In this document: piece by piece, positions 53,140-61,079 of the stretch
How positions within the stretch are numbered: the stretch's first letter is position 1
Layout of the letters: every line of letters starts with the position of its first letter
NCBI GenBank assembly: GCA_023417475.1
Contig: JAEZFP010000068.1
Location: 186,001-250,000 of the forward strand
Reading direction: 5' to 3'
Source: Bacillota bacterium
Lineage (GTDB): Bacteria; Bacillota; UBA4882; UBA8346
DNA: 64,000 nt
Position numbers and translations under genes: made by a program
Notes under the pieces: generated by a model
Told to the model about the DNA's origin: nothing
Databases searched by the model: none
What the model saw: the letters and a program-made list of their open reading frames with translations, nothing else

Positions 53140-53492
53140 GAACAGTTCACCTCCTTCCGAAAAATGTGGAAACCAATTTCATAAACCCGAAGGTTCAAAT
53201 TGGCATAAACTTCTATGTAAGTTTATTCTAGATTTTTCCCCTATCTCCTGCTTTTAAAACAAAAAAACACGTTTTTTTTTCAGGTATATCCAGTGTTTTC
53301 TTAATTGTCGCAGCTAGAAACGTTTTAAAAGCCGTTTTTTTCAAGGAGAACCTTCGAAAAGCCTACATTACTAATGTCGACATCAATTACCAAAAACATT
53401 AGCGGAATTTTCATAAAATATTAAAGTTTTTTTATGGAGAGTAATTGAGAAGACATTTTTGTTACCATGAATATCTTTTCGGGAAAATCCGC
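53140..53492. other. Gap between HU and spoIVA genes
   Basis: No gene is visible. The DNA is AT-rich with A and T tracts (for example around 53265-53280 and 53335-53340). A weak promoter for the HU gene may exist on the minus strand (GCGACA, 17 bases, TATACC near 53285-53313), but I am not sure. Nothing else is recognised. Confidence 0.4.
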
Positions 53493-53519
53493 ATAAAAAA
53501 AATGGTCTCGATGGACCAT
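53493..53519 (-). terminator. Terminator of spoIVA
   Basis: ATGGTC/GACCAT with a 6-base loop and TTTTTTTTATGC after it on the minus strand. It lies directly after the stop codon. Confidence 0.82.
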
Positions 53520-53521
53520 CT

Positions 53522-55000
53522 TTATAAGATAATGCAGATTAAACCGCCACTACCTTCGTTGATTATTTTTGTTAAAGTCTCTTGTAGCTTTTCTTGGGCA
53601 TTGTCCGGCATTCGCGCCAATTTTGACTGAATTCCTTCTTTTACCAAGTCATACATGGTCTTTCCAAAGAAATCCGTTTGCCAAATCCGGGAAGGATCTT
53701 TCTCAAACTCACTGGTTAAGTAGCGCACAAATTCTTCTCCCTGTTTCTCCGTCCCGACGATCGGGCTCACCTCAGTCATAATGTCGGCCTTAATCAAATG
53801 AATTGACGGAGCGCTCGCTTTGAGTTTTACTCCAAAACGGTTGCCGTGCCGGATCAACTCGGGTTCGGCCAAGGTTAACTCTTCCATGACGGGATTAACA
53901 ACCCCATAACCGGTTTGGCGAACTTGCGACAGGGCCCCTGCTAACTTATCGTATTCACGTTTGGCAACTGACAGTTCGCGCATCATCCGCATTAAATGAT
54001 GGTCGCCGGTCACGGTGAAACCGGACATTTCTTCCAATACCTTGTAGAAGAGTTCCCGCTCAGTCAACATCTCTACATATACCGAACCTTCACCCAACGC
54101 AACCCGGTGCATGTATACATCTTTTACATCTTCGGTCTCTTTTAGATTGCTGATTACCCGATCAATATCTTTTACCCGATCTACTTGGGCGACCGCCGTA
54201 AATACGGCATCTTCAAACCGGGAACGCAACCAGTGCCCTGTCTCCAGTTCCTCCACCCATTTTGGAAAATCGACCCGGATCTCCCGTAATGGAAACATAT
54301 ATAAAATTTCTTGCAACACGATCTCAATCTGGGTGTTCGTCATCTGTTGACAATTGACGGGAACGACCGGAACTTGATATTTTTGTTGTAATTCGGCGGC
54401 TAGTTCCAGCGTTTCCGAGCTTTCAGGGTGAAGCGAATTCAACACCACGACAAATGGCTTCCCTAACGCATTTAATTCGCTAATAACTCTTTCTTCAGCG
54501 GGAACATACGATTCTCGCTGCAATTCAGTGATACTGCCGTCGGTGGTGATGACCAACCCGATGGTCGAGTGATCGGTAATCACTTTACGCGTACCCATCT
54601 CCGCCGCTTCAATAAAACTCACCGGTTCTTCCTGCCACGGAGTGATGACCATCCGCGGACCCGATTCGTTTTCATAACCTAAAGCGCCTTCTACGGCATA
54701 ACCAACACAATCTACCAACCGCACCCGGAATTGAATATTTTCGGCAACCGTAACTTCAACGGCGTCACTTGGAATAAATTTCGGCTCAGTGGTCATGATG
54801 GTTCGTCCATTACCGCTTTGAGGCAGTTCATCTTGGGCGCGTTGCTGATCGTAGTAATTAGTGATATTCGGGATAACCATCAGTTCCATAAATCGTTTGA
54901 TAAACGTTGACTTCCCTGTCCGTACCGGCCCTACAACTCCGATATAGATATCACCTTCGGTACGTTCGGCGATATCTTGAAAGATATCATACCTTTCCAT
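53522..55000 (-). CDS. spoIVA: Stage IV sporulation protein A (SpoIVA)
   Basis: SpoIVA is the ATPase that polymerises around the forespore and anchors the spore coat basement layer. The 492-residue protein starts MERYDIFQDIAERTEGDIYIGVVG with Walker A GPVRTGKST (about 24-32), DCVGYAVEGALGYE (G3-like, about 97) and the long C-terminal coat-binding part ending EGSGGLICIIL. The final hydrophobic residues are needed for docking in Bacillus. GGGGGGAGAAGG precedes the ATG. It is a mother-cell gene, so a sigma E promoter is expected; I did not find a clear match. Confidence 0.97.
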   Translation of the reverse strand: MERYDIFQDIAERTEGDIYIGVVGPVRTGKSTFIKRFMELMVIPNITNYYDQQRAQDELPQSGNGRTIMTTEPKFIPSDAVEVTVAENIQFRVRLVDCVGYAVEGALGYENESGPRMVITPWQEEPVSFIEAAEMGTRKVITDHSTIGLVITTDGSITELQRESYVPAEERVISELNALGKPFVVVLNSLHPESSETLELAAELQQKYQVPVVPVNCQQMTNTQIEIVLQEILYMFPLREIRVDFPKWVEELETGHWLRSRFEDAVFTAVAQVDRVKDIDRVISNLKETEDVKDVYMHRVALGEGSVYVEMLTERELFYKVLEEMSGFTVTGDHHLMRMMRELSVAKREYDKLAGALSQVRQTGYGVVNPVMEELTLAEPELIRHGNRFGVKLKASAPSIHLIKADIMTEVSPIVGTEKQGEEFVRYLTSEFEKDPSRIWQTDFFGKTMYDLVKEGIQSKLARMPDNAQEKLQETLTKIINEGSGGLICIIL

Positions 55001-55092
55001 CCTTCTCCCCCCTTTTCAAAATTTTAAACAGCATATATGATAACGGGAATTGGTTCATCCCCCCTTTATTTCTTTCAATCCTGGCCAACCAT

Positions 55093-55114
55093 TACCAATA
55101 TATATATATTGGTA
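55093..55114. repeat. 22-bp perfect palindrome upstream of spoIVA
   Basis: TACCAATATATA and its exact mirror form a gapless palindrome about 95 bases upstream of the spoIVA start. A related CCAATATTACC lies 9 bases further upstream (minus-strand direction). It could be an operator or a cruciform site. No protein is known to bind it. The remaining 55001-55337 holds only the gpsA terminator. Confidence 0.6.
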
Positions 55115-55247
55115 CATTAATTCCAATATTACCAAATGCTTTTGCAAATTGCGGTCAAACCAGTTCCGGATTGTCGGAAGGGAAACAATCAATCTCAAGT
55201 ACATCGGGTTAATGTAATATATTAATCAACCGCTTTTTTTAAAACAA

Positions 55248-55272
55248 AAAACGGTTCATCATGAACCGTTTT
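55248..55272 (-). terminator. Terminator of the gpsA operon
   Basis: AAAACGGTTCAT/ATGAACCGTTTT, a perfect 12-bp stem with a single central base (real loop larger), followed by TTTGTTTT on the minus strand. Confidence 0.87.
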
Positions 55273-55337
55273 ACTTCATTTTTTGTCTTATATTTTTTTG
55301 ATTGATCGCAGTGAAATTATATAAAGTAGTTAATTAA

Positions 55338-56372
55338 TTATTGCTCGATCCAAGTGTAGGTTCCCGAAACGACCTCTTCCATCTCGTGAGTGCGCATCCG
55401 TTCCATCAATTGACTGACTCCCTCTTTCGGAGATAATCCTTCATACAATATTTGATGAACAATACCCACAATGGGCATTTCTACCTGTTCTTTGATAGCT
55501 AGACGATAGGCCGCTTGCGTAGTCGCTACTCCCTCGACCACCATCTTGGTCGAACCTAAAATCTCCTGAAGCGATCGCCCCTTACCCAGTTCGCGACCAG
55601 CCCACGCATTGCGGCTGTGAATGCTCGCGGCGGTTACAAAAAGGTCGCCCATTCCCGACAGTCCCGCGAATGTCGGAGTTTGAGCGCCAAGCGCCAACCC
55701 CAATCGGGCCATTTCGGCCAAACCGCGGGTAACCAAAGCCGCTTTGGTATTATCGCCAAATCCCAAGCCGTCGGAAATTCCGGCTGCCAATGCAATAATA
55801 TTTTTTAAAGCACCGCCGAGTTGAACGCCAATTCGGTCCGGATTTGTATACACCCGAAAACGGGGGGAGATGAGCAGATCTTGGACCGCTTCCGCATATC
55901 GTAAAATCGGAGTAGCGACAACCGTAGCCGAAGGAACTCCCCGCGCCACCTCTTCCGCATGATTCGGGCCGGAAAGAGCGACGATAGCGCCAGGATCAAT
56001 CATGGTCAACTCTTCTTGTAAAACCAGATCCAGAGTTTTTAAACTTTGAACTTCAATGCCTTTCGCGGCGCTAATGATTATGCTCTCGGGGTTAATGACG
56101 GAGGCCAACTGTTTTGACACGCTGCGCAACCATTGGGTTGGCACCGCCATAATAATAAATTTGGCATCATTTACGACTTCAGCAAGGGAAGAACTGGCGA
56201 CAATGGTTTGAGGCAAAATGATGCCCGGTAAAAAGGTTTGGTTGGTATGGTGGTGATTGACCTCTGCGATCACCTCAGACTCAAAAGACCATAATTTTAC
56301 TGGCAACCCTTTTTGAGCGCAGTGTATCGCCAAGGCCGTTCCCCAGCCACCGCTTCCAATAACTGAAACCAT
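55338..56372 (-). CDS. gpsA: Glycerol-3-phosphate dehydrogenase GpsA
   Basis: GpsA reduces dihydroxyacetone phosphate to sn-glycerol 3-phosphate with NAD(P)H, supplying PlsY. The 344-residue protein has the Rossmann loop GSGGWGTALA (about 6-15), IIISAAKGIE (about 101), the catalytic Lys in GGALKNIIALAAG (about 188) and GLSGMGDLFVTAASIHSRN near 247. The ATG overlaps the plsY stop by one base (TAATG). It is the last gene of DUF512-der-plsY-gpsA, a common Bacillota order, with spoIVA following. Confidence 0.97.
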   Translation of the reverse strand: MVSVIGSGGWGTALAIHCAQKGLPVKLWSFESEVIAEVNHHHTNQTFLPGIILPQTIVASSSLAEVVNDAKFIIMAVPTQWLRSVSKQLASVINPESIIISAAKGIEVQSLKTLDLVLQEELTMIDPGAIVALSGPNHAEEVARGVPSATVVATPILRYAEAVQDLLISPRFRVYTNPDRIGVQLGGALKNIIALAAGISDGLGFGDNTKAALVTRGLAEMARLGLALGAQTPTFAGLSGMGDLFVTAASIHSRNAWAGRELGKGRSLQEILGSTKMVVEGVATTQAAYRLAIKEQVEMPIVGIVHQILYEGLSPKEGVSQLMERMRTHEMEEVVSGTYTWIEQ

Positions 56373-56998
56373 TATTTCTTGGACCCTCCACGATTTTTAT
56401 ATAAAATCCGATTTTCTTCACCACGCAATAAACGCTTGATATTCGTATGGTGACGATAGATGGCTAAAACCCCGATCGCAATCGCAAAAATCTGTCTGGA
56501 AGGATCATCATGATAAAAGATAAAAACAGAAATCGGATACGAGATCGCGGCCAAAATCGATGCCAAGGAAACATAACCGGAGCAAAAAAGGAAAACTAGC
56601 CACACCGGTAAGGCCACCACGAGACTGTACGGAGTTAAGCCAATCATGACCCCTAAGGAGGTGGCGATGCCTTTGCCTCCCTTAAAGCCGGAATGAATCG
56701 GCCAATTGTGGCCAACGATGGCCAAAACCCCGGTTAAAATCGCCGGGTTAAATCCGCCAATCGGGCGGAGTAGGTATTCTCCCAACAAAACCGCAACAAT
56801 TCCTTTGAGACTGTCGCCAACCAAAACCAATGCTCCATAAACCGTGCCGAGAACTCGAAATACGTTGGTGGCGCCAATATTGCCACTACCGCTATTCCGG
56901 AGATCAATCCCTTTGATTTTGGCGACAATATCCCCCGTTGTTATCGTGCCGATAAAATACGCAACCACCGCGACAATCAAAAATTTAATAAATTCCAT
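56372..56998 (-). CDS. plsY: Acyl-phosphate glycerol-3-phosphate acyltransferase PlsY
   Basis: PlsY is the membrane enzyme that transfers acyl groups from acyl phosphate to glycerol 3-phosphate, the first step of phospholipid synthesis. The 208 residues have about five to seven spans. NSGSGNIGATNVFRVLG (about 35-51) binds phosphate, and GGKGIATSLGVM (about 106) and HRHxxN-like YRHHTNIKRLLRGEEN (about 183) are the catalytic loops. It directly precedes gpsA, whose product it consumes. GGGTGTG lies before the ATG. Confidence 0.96.
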   Translation of the reverse strand: MEFIKFLIVAVVAYFIGTITTGDIVAKIKGIDLRNSGSGNIGATNVFRVLGTVYGALVLVGDSLKGIVAVLLGEYLLRPIGGFNPAILTGVLAIVGHNWPIHSGFKGGKGIATSLGVMIGLTPYSLVVALPVWLVFLFCSGYVSLASILAAISYPISVFIFYHDDPSRQIFAIAIGVLAIYRHHTNIKRLLRGEENRILYKNRGGSKK

Positions 56999-57011
56999 TT
57001 TGTCACACCCG

Positions 57012-58331
57012 CTAATCTACGTTTTTACTACTACTTGATTTGAGCTCAAACTTGATCGGCGTTCCAACAAAGTTAAAATATTCGCGCAGTTTATTTTCCA
57101 AATAACGTCGGTACGAATAATGGAGTCCTTCCGGGTCATTCACCGTAAATTGGAATGAGGGTGGCTTTACGCCGGATTGCCGCGTAAAATAGATTTTAAA
57201 CGGCCTTCCTTTATTGGACGGCGGGTGATGGATGGCAATCGCTTCGGAAATGATCTGGTTTAACTTATTATTGGGGATTCGAAACGTATAACTCTCCATG
57301 ACTTGATTCACCACGGGAAAAATCTTAGTCAATCGTTGCCCGGTTTTGGCGGAAATAAAAATTAACGGCGCATAGTCAAGGAAATCAAGCGAACGACGGA
57401 TCTTTTCCTCATAGATCCCCACCGTTTGATTGTCTTTTTCTATTAAATCCCATTTATTCACTGCAATCAGGCACGCCTTCCCGGCGTCTTTGACGAGTCC
57501 GGCGATTCGCAAATCCTGCTCTGATACTTCCCCGGTCGCATCAATCACCAAAATCACAACATCGGAGCGTTCGATTGCCCGCAATGCTCGCAACACGCTA
57601 TAATATTCAACCGACTCTTCCACTTTAGACTTGCGCCGAATCCCGGCGGTATCGACCAACAGGTAATGATGACCATGGACACTTAAGGGAACGTCAATCG
57701 CATCCCGGGTGGTACCCGGTTGATCGCTGACGATAACCCGTTCTTTGCCCAACAGTGAGTTGACCAAGGACGATTTTCCGACATTGGGTCGTCCCACAAA
57801 AGTTACCCGAATGAGATCCTCACGCAAATCTTCGGTCTCGGGGGGAAGATTGGCAATGACCGCATCCAATAGATCGCCGATATTTTTCCCATGCTCCGCC
57901 GAGATGGGAATGGGTTCCCCCAATCCCAAACTGTAAACATCGGAGTCAACGATTTGCGTGGGATTTTCAATCTTATTCACCGCAAGCGTCATCGGTTTTT
58001 GACTTTTTCGCAACAAGGACGCCACTTGATGATCGGAAGCCGTCAATGATTCTCGGCCGTCGACAACCATAATCACCACATCCGCTTCTTCCAACGCCAT
58101 GTCGACTTGTTTGCGGATTTGAGTTTGAACGGGATCCCGTTCATCCGTGATGCCACCCGTGTCGATCACTAAAAAATTACGATCAAGCCATTTTCCATCA
58201 GCGTAAAGTCGATCACGAGTTACTCCGGGAGTATCTTCAACGATCGCCAGACGTTGTTGGACCAGACGGTTAAAAAGCGTTGACTTACCCACATTCGGCC
58301 GGCCAACGATCGCTATGACTGCTCGAGACAA
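57012..58331 (-). CDS. der: Ribosome biogenesis GTPase Der (EngA)
   Basis: Der is the double-GTPase that matures the 50S subunit. The 439 residues contain GTPase 1 (VGRPNVGKS about 8, DTGGI about 57, NKIE about 117), GTPase 2 (VGRPNVGKS about 183, DTAGIRRKSK about 230, NKWD about 295) and the C-terminal KH-like domain. The family N-terminus (M-S-R-x-V-I-A-I-V-G) argues for the TTG at 58331; an ATG four codons earlier has no properly spaced ribosome site. The start overlaps the end of the DUF512 gene. It is followed by plsY. Confidence 0.95.
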   Translation of the reverse strand: MSRAVIAIVGRPNVGKSTLFNRLVQQRLAIVEDTPGVTRDRLYADGKWLDRNFLVIDTGGITDERDPVQTQIRKQVDMALEEADVVIMVVDGRESLTASDHQVASLLRKSQKPMTLAVNKIENPTQIVDSDVYSLGLGEPIPISAEHGKNIGDLLDAVIANLPPETEDLREDLIRVTFVGRPNVGKSSLVNSLLGKERVIVSDQPGTTRDAIDVPLSVHGHHYLLVDTAGIRRKSKVEESVEYYSVLRALRAIERSDVVILVIDATGEVSEQDLRIAGLVKDAGKACLIAVNKWDLIEKDNQTVGIYEEKIRRSLDFLDYAPLIFISAKTGQRLTKIFPVVNQVMESYTFRIPNNKLNQIISEAIAIHHPPSNKGRPFKIYFTRQSGVKPPSFQFTVNDPEGLHYSYRRYLENKLREYFNFVGTPIKFELKSSSSKNVD

Positions 58332-59680
58332 CCTGCAACACATCCCTCATTTGTAATCCAGTGGAGCCAATCCCGGGCTCGCGTCGGTACTACCTCGACC
58401 TGTTTCGAAGCGCATGTTTCCTTCAGTTCGGTGATGGATAAACCATCTAAAAATAATTCAGCCCCTTGTTTTAACGTGATTTGCGGTATCAGATAGCAGG
58501 TAGCTTCGGTCTCCTGCCCCTGGTGGCTTTGAATTGCCGCCGCGATATCCCTTCCCGTCAAAAGACCGGTAACAGTTACGGTCTGGCCAAAAAACCGGTT
58601 TAAAACCGGTAACAATTCTACTTTTAAGCGAGGGTTTTTCGATTCAATGAAAGACCCAATCTCCTGCCATAATCCTAGGGCGGCTTGTCCGGTAATAATT
58701 ACTAAATTGCCTTTCAAACGTTCCATTTTGCGGCTAAGCCCCGGATAAACCTCATGAAATTCAGTAATAAACCAGCGTAATAAACCGACTCCGTTATCCA
58801 ATTGCAGGTAATCTTCATACGCCTCGTCCGCCGGCAACGATTTTCCCGCCAATAGGTACCATTCATCGGCAGCAAAAACAAAACGCGTCTCCATGGTAGC
58901 CAAAAACTGTGGCTGAACCCTTTCGACAATTTCCAACACCTGTCCGGCTTCGGCTTGATTAAATGTTCGTAAAGAAAATAACTTTGAACGGTGACCGGTT
59001 AACCCAACCGGCACGATCGCCAACGACGCAACCGCCGGCCACAATGCCGCCAGCTCGTTAATGGTCTTTTCCAAAACCGGGCCATCATTAATTCCCGGGC
59101 AAACAACCGCTTGGGTATGTACGGTGATTCCCAAATCCGCCAAACGTTTTAATTGTTCCAAAATCGACGCCGCTTTTTTTGAACCCAGCAGTCGTTGCCG
59201 GACCGCCGAGTCCGTTGCATGCACCGATATATAAAGGGGACTTAGCTGTTGTTGGGCTATGCGTTCCCAATCGGGCTCGGTCAAATTAGTCAGTGTTACG
59301 TAGGCCCCTTGTAAAAAAGACAACCGGTAGTCGTCATCGCGGATATACAGCGAATCCCGTTGCCCGGGAGGCAGTTGGTGGACGAAACAGAATAAACAGT
59401 GATTGGCGCATTCACGAATTCCGTCAAACACCGCAGTATCAAAGACTAACCCGAGCGATTCGTCGGGTTCTTTATCAAATTCAATGGTTTCGACAGTCTC
59501 AGTTTTGGTTCGATAAATTTCAAGCGCAATATCTTCGTCGGCACTAACCATCAAGTATTCAATATAGTCAACCGGCTTTACACCATTGATTGAAAGCAAA
59601 TAATCCCCAGGTTCAAGTTCAAGTTCCTCGGCAATGCTTCCAGGCTCAATCGCCTTAATCAGCGTACCATTATCTGTCAT
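58313..59680 (-). CDS. DUF512 family radical-SAM-type Fe-S protein with PDZ domain
   Basis: The 455-residue protein has an N-terminal PDZ-like domain (about 5-70, PGSIAEELELEPGDYLLSINGVKP), a CX3CX2C cluster in CANHCLFC (about 92-99) and the DUF512 C-terminal domain (about 285-450). It ends with GCVAGCLEQS, a second small Cys pair. The family is annotated as putative radical SAM enzyme in cyanobacteria and Bacillota; function is unknown. In many spore formers it sits next to der, as here. AAGGAGG precedes the ATG. Confidence 0.88.
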   Translation of the reverse strand: MTDNGTLIKAIEPGSIAEELELEPGDYLLSINGVKPVDYIEYLMVSADEDIALEIYRTKTETVETIEFDKEPDESLGLVFDTAVFDGIRECANHCLFCFVHQLPPGQRDSLYIRDDDYRLSFLQGAYVTLTNLTEPDWERIAQQQLSPLYISVHATDSAVRQRLLGSKKAASILEQLKRLADLGITVHTQAVVCPGINDGPVLEKTINELAALWPAVASLAIVPVGLTGHRSKLFSLRTFNQAEAGQVLEIVERVQPQFLATMETRFVFAADEWYLLAGKSLPADEAYEDYLQLDNGVGLLRWFITEFHEVYPGLSRKMERLKGNLVIITGQAALGLWQEIGSFIESKNPRLKVELLPVLNRFFGQTVTVTGLLTGRDIAAAIQSHQGQETEATCYLIPQITLKQGAELFLDGLSITELKETCASKQVEVVPTRARDWLHWITNEGCVAGCLEQS

Positions 59681-59858
59681 TAAATCCTCCTTAAACTTGA
59701 ACTATATTCGCTTTTTCTCCTAACAACTCCTTCATTATTCCATAATAAAATGCTTTACCGACTGAAAATAGGTTCATCCGCAAGGTTATTGCTGAAAATT
59801 ACCATCGCTCGCGAGCAAGGCAACTATGGCGGCGGCGGGAGGCGTCTGCTTCAAATTT

Positions 59859-60287
59859 TTATTTGTCAATCCGCTGGTCAACAACAATATCCGCCCCTTT
59901 GCTGTCTAAAATCGTATAGACCTCATCGGTCAGTTCATCCGCGACTTCGATGATTCCGACGACACTCTTTTGTAGTTGGTAAGGTATGGCGTTCGCATAA
60001 TTTTTGAGTATTTCCGAAGGGTCAAACGAATTTTGACGATTGGTCGCTCCGATCTGCACCAGGCCAATTTCGGTAATGGTTTCCTGTTTTAAACCTTCCC
60101 AGTGCAATCGGCGCTGTTTAATATTTCTTTCCATACTGAAGTCATCCGCAAATTCATTGGAAAAATCCCGCGCCGGCTGCTTAATAAATACTGAAATCTC
60201 CGTCTGATCCCAACCCGCTTTTTTGATTCGCCCCAAAGCGTTCCGAGCATCATCCACATGGGTAAAAACTCCTACGATTCTCCGCAT
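59859..60287 (-). CDS. YflT/GsiB-like general stress protein
   Basis: The 142-residue protein has the pattern VVGVFTHVDDARNALGRIKKAGWDQTEISVF at the start, which fits the general stress protein 17M-like domain (YflT). KSVVGIIEVADELTDEVYTILDSKGADIVV follows, a short tail helix and strand. No membrane span is seen. In Bacillus the family is sigma-B controlled; here I see only a sigma-A-like promoter. GGAGG lies 9 bases before the ATG. The 59681-59858 gap upstream of the DUF512 gene holds nothing I recognise. Confidence 0.7.
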   Translation of the reverse strand: MRRIVGVFTHVDDARNALGRIKKAGWDQTEISVFIKQPARDFSNEFADDFSMERNIKQRRLHWEGLKQETITEIGLVQIGATNRQNSFDPSEILKNYANAIPYQLQKSVVGIIEVADELTDEVYTILDSKGADIVVDQRIDK

Positions 60288-60319
60288 CGTTTTTCGCCTC
60301 CGCTTGACAGTCTCCGGTT

Positions 60320-60349
60320 ATTTTATCCAAAGTATTGTTAAAAACTCAA
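60320..60349 (-). promoter_or_regulatory. Candidate promoter of the YflT-like gene
   Basis: On the minus strand TTGAGT (60344-60349), 18 bases, TAAAAT (60320-60325), 32 bases before the ATG. Confidence 0.5.
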
Positions 60350-60471
60350 TCGAATCGCCAAACCGACTGGGTAGTTCAATGAAAGGGAAATATTTTGTAA
60401 CCGGCAGAGAGTATAGACCCCTTTGGAATGGATAAGCTAAAATCGTTATTCTTGCTTAAGGAGGTGATCGC

Positions 60472-60804
60472 ATGGATTGGCTTCGGACATTAGTACGTTT
60501 CGTGGTAGCCGCTTTGGTTTTAATGTTCATTGGCGCAATTGTTCCGGGGTTTAAGTCATTAAACTTCATTAGCGCTTTATTGGCAGCGGTTGTAATCGCC
60601 GGAATAAGCTACCTAATCGAATTGGTTTTAGGCAGAAAACTTACTCCTTATGCGCACGGAGTCGTAGGTTTTCTCGTTTCGGCGGTGGTTATTTATATAA
60701 CTCAGTTTATTGTCCCCGGTATGTCGGTTTCGGTTATCGGAGCATTATTAGCCTCCTTGGTGATTGGTTTAATCGACCTATTCGTCCCAACCAAGATCAG
60801 TTAG
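60472..60804 (+). CDS. Small four-span membrane protein (phage-holin superfamily IV, YvlD-like)
   Basis: The 110-residue protein has four hydrophobic spans at about 8-27, 31-51, 62-82 and 85-103. The pattern GAIVPGFKSLNFISALLAAVVIAGISYLIELVLG and VPGMSVSVIGALLASLVIGLIDLFVP matches the family named after a phage holin (PF04020), which in chromosomes is a general small membrane protein often linked to envelope stress. AAGGAGGTGATCGC precedes the ATG, a strong ribosome site. No phage genes are near it, so a lysis role is not supported. Confidence 0.75.
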   Translation: MDWLRTLVRFVVAALVLMFIGAIVPGFKSLNFISALLAAVVIAGISYLIELVLGRKLTPYAHGVVGFLVSAVVIYITQFIVPGMSVSVIGALLASLVIGLIDLFVPTKIS

Positions 60805-60905
60805 CCGCAACCACACACAGCAAGTTCGGTATACGGCGTTTTTCAGTTTGCACGTACGTATCCGAATTTATTACCGTGCGATTATTAAGTGATCGTTTCA
60901 GATCG

Positions 60906-60936
60906 GGCTATTGGAGGTTCTCCAGTAGCCTTTTTT
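60906..60936 (+). terminator. Terminator after the holin-family gene
   Basis: GGCTATTGGAG pairs with CTCCAGTAGCC (one U-G) around a 3-base loop, followed by TTTTTTG. The gap from 60805 to 60905 shows no gene. Confidence 0.85.
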
Positions 60937-60942
60937 GATTGG

Positions 60943-61019
60943 CAAGCATGCGCAGTCGTTGTGCGAGAATGGACTTCAGGACGGTGTAAAGGTTCACCGC
61001 CAAGTCATCCCCATGCTTG
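60943..61019. other. Nested inverted repeats of unknown nature
   Basis: CAAGCATG (60943-60950) pairs with CATGCTTG (61012-61019). Inside are CGCA/TGCG (60951-60954 with 60962-60965), GACTT/AAGTC (60972-60976 with 61002-61006) and, inside that, CGGTG/CACCG (60982-60986 with 60995-60999). The result is a three-way junction on either strand. The minus strand also reads open for about 40 codons (KHGDDLAVNLYTVLKSILAQ) without a start. It could be a small structured RNA or a worn gene end. Confidence 0.45.
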
Positions 61020-61030
61020 GCGCACCTAGC

Positions 61031-61064
61031 AAAAAGCGGAAACGATTGTTCGTTTCCGCTTTTT
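61031..61064 (-). terminator. Terminator of ppdK
   Basis: AAAAAGCGGAAACG/CGTTTCCGCTTTTT, a perfect 14-bp stem with a 6-base loop, 15 bases after the ppdK stop. The T-run is inside the stem. Confidence 0.9.
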
Positions 61065-61079
61065 AATACTAGATTTTAG

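Noticed and set aside
60472..60804. Prophage holin
   Set aside because: No phage gene, endolysin or attachment site is nearby, and the family is common in chromosomes.
60943..61019. tRNA gene
   Set aside because: The helices do not give a cloverleaf: no T-loop TTCRA box, no 7-base acceptor with CCA and no anticodon arm of 5 pairs at the right distance.
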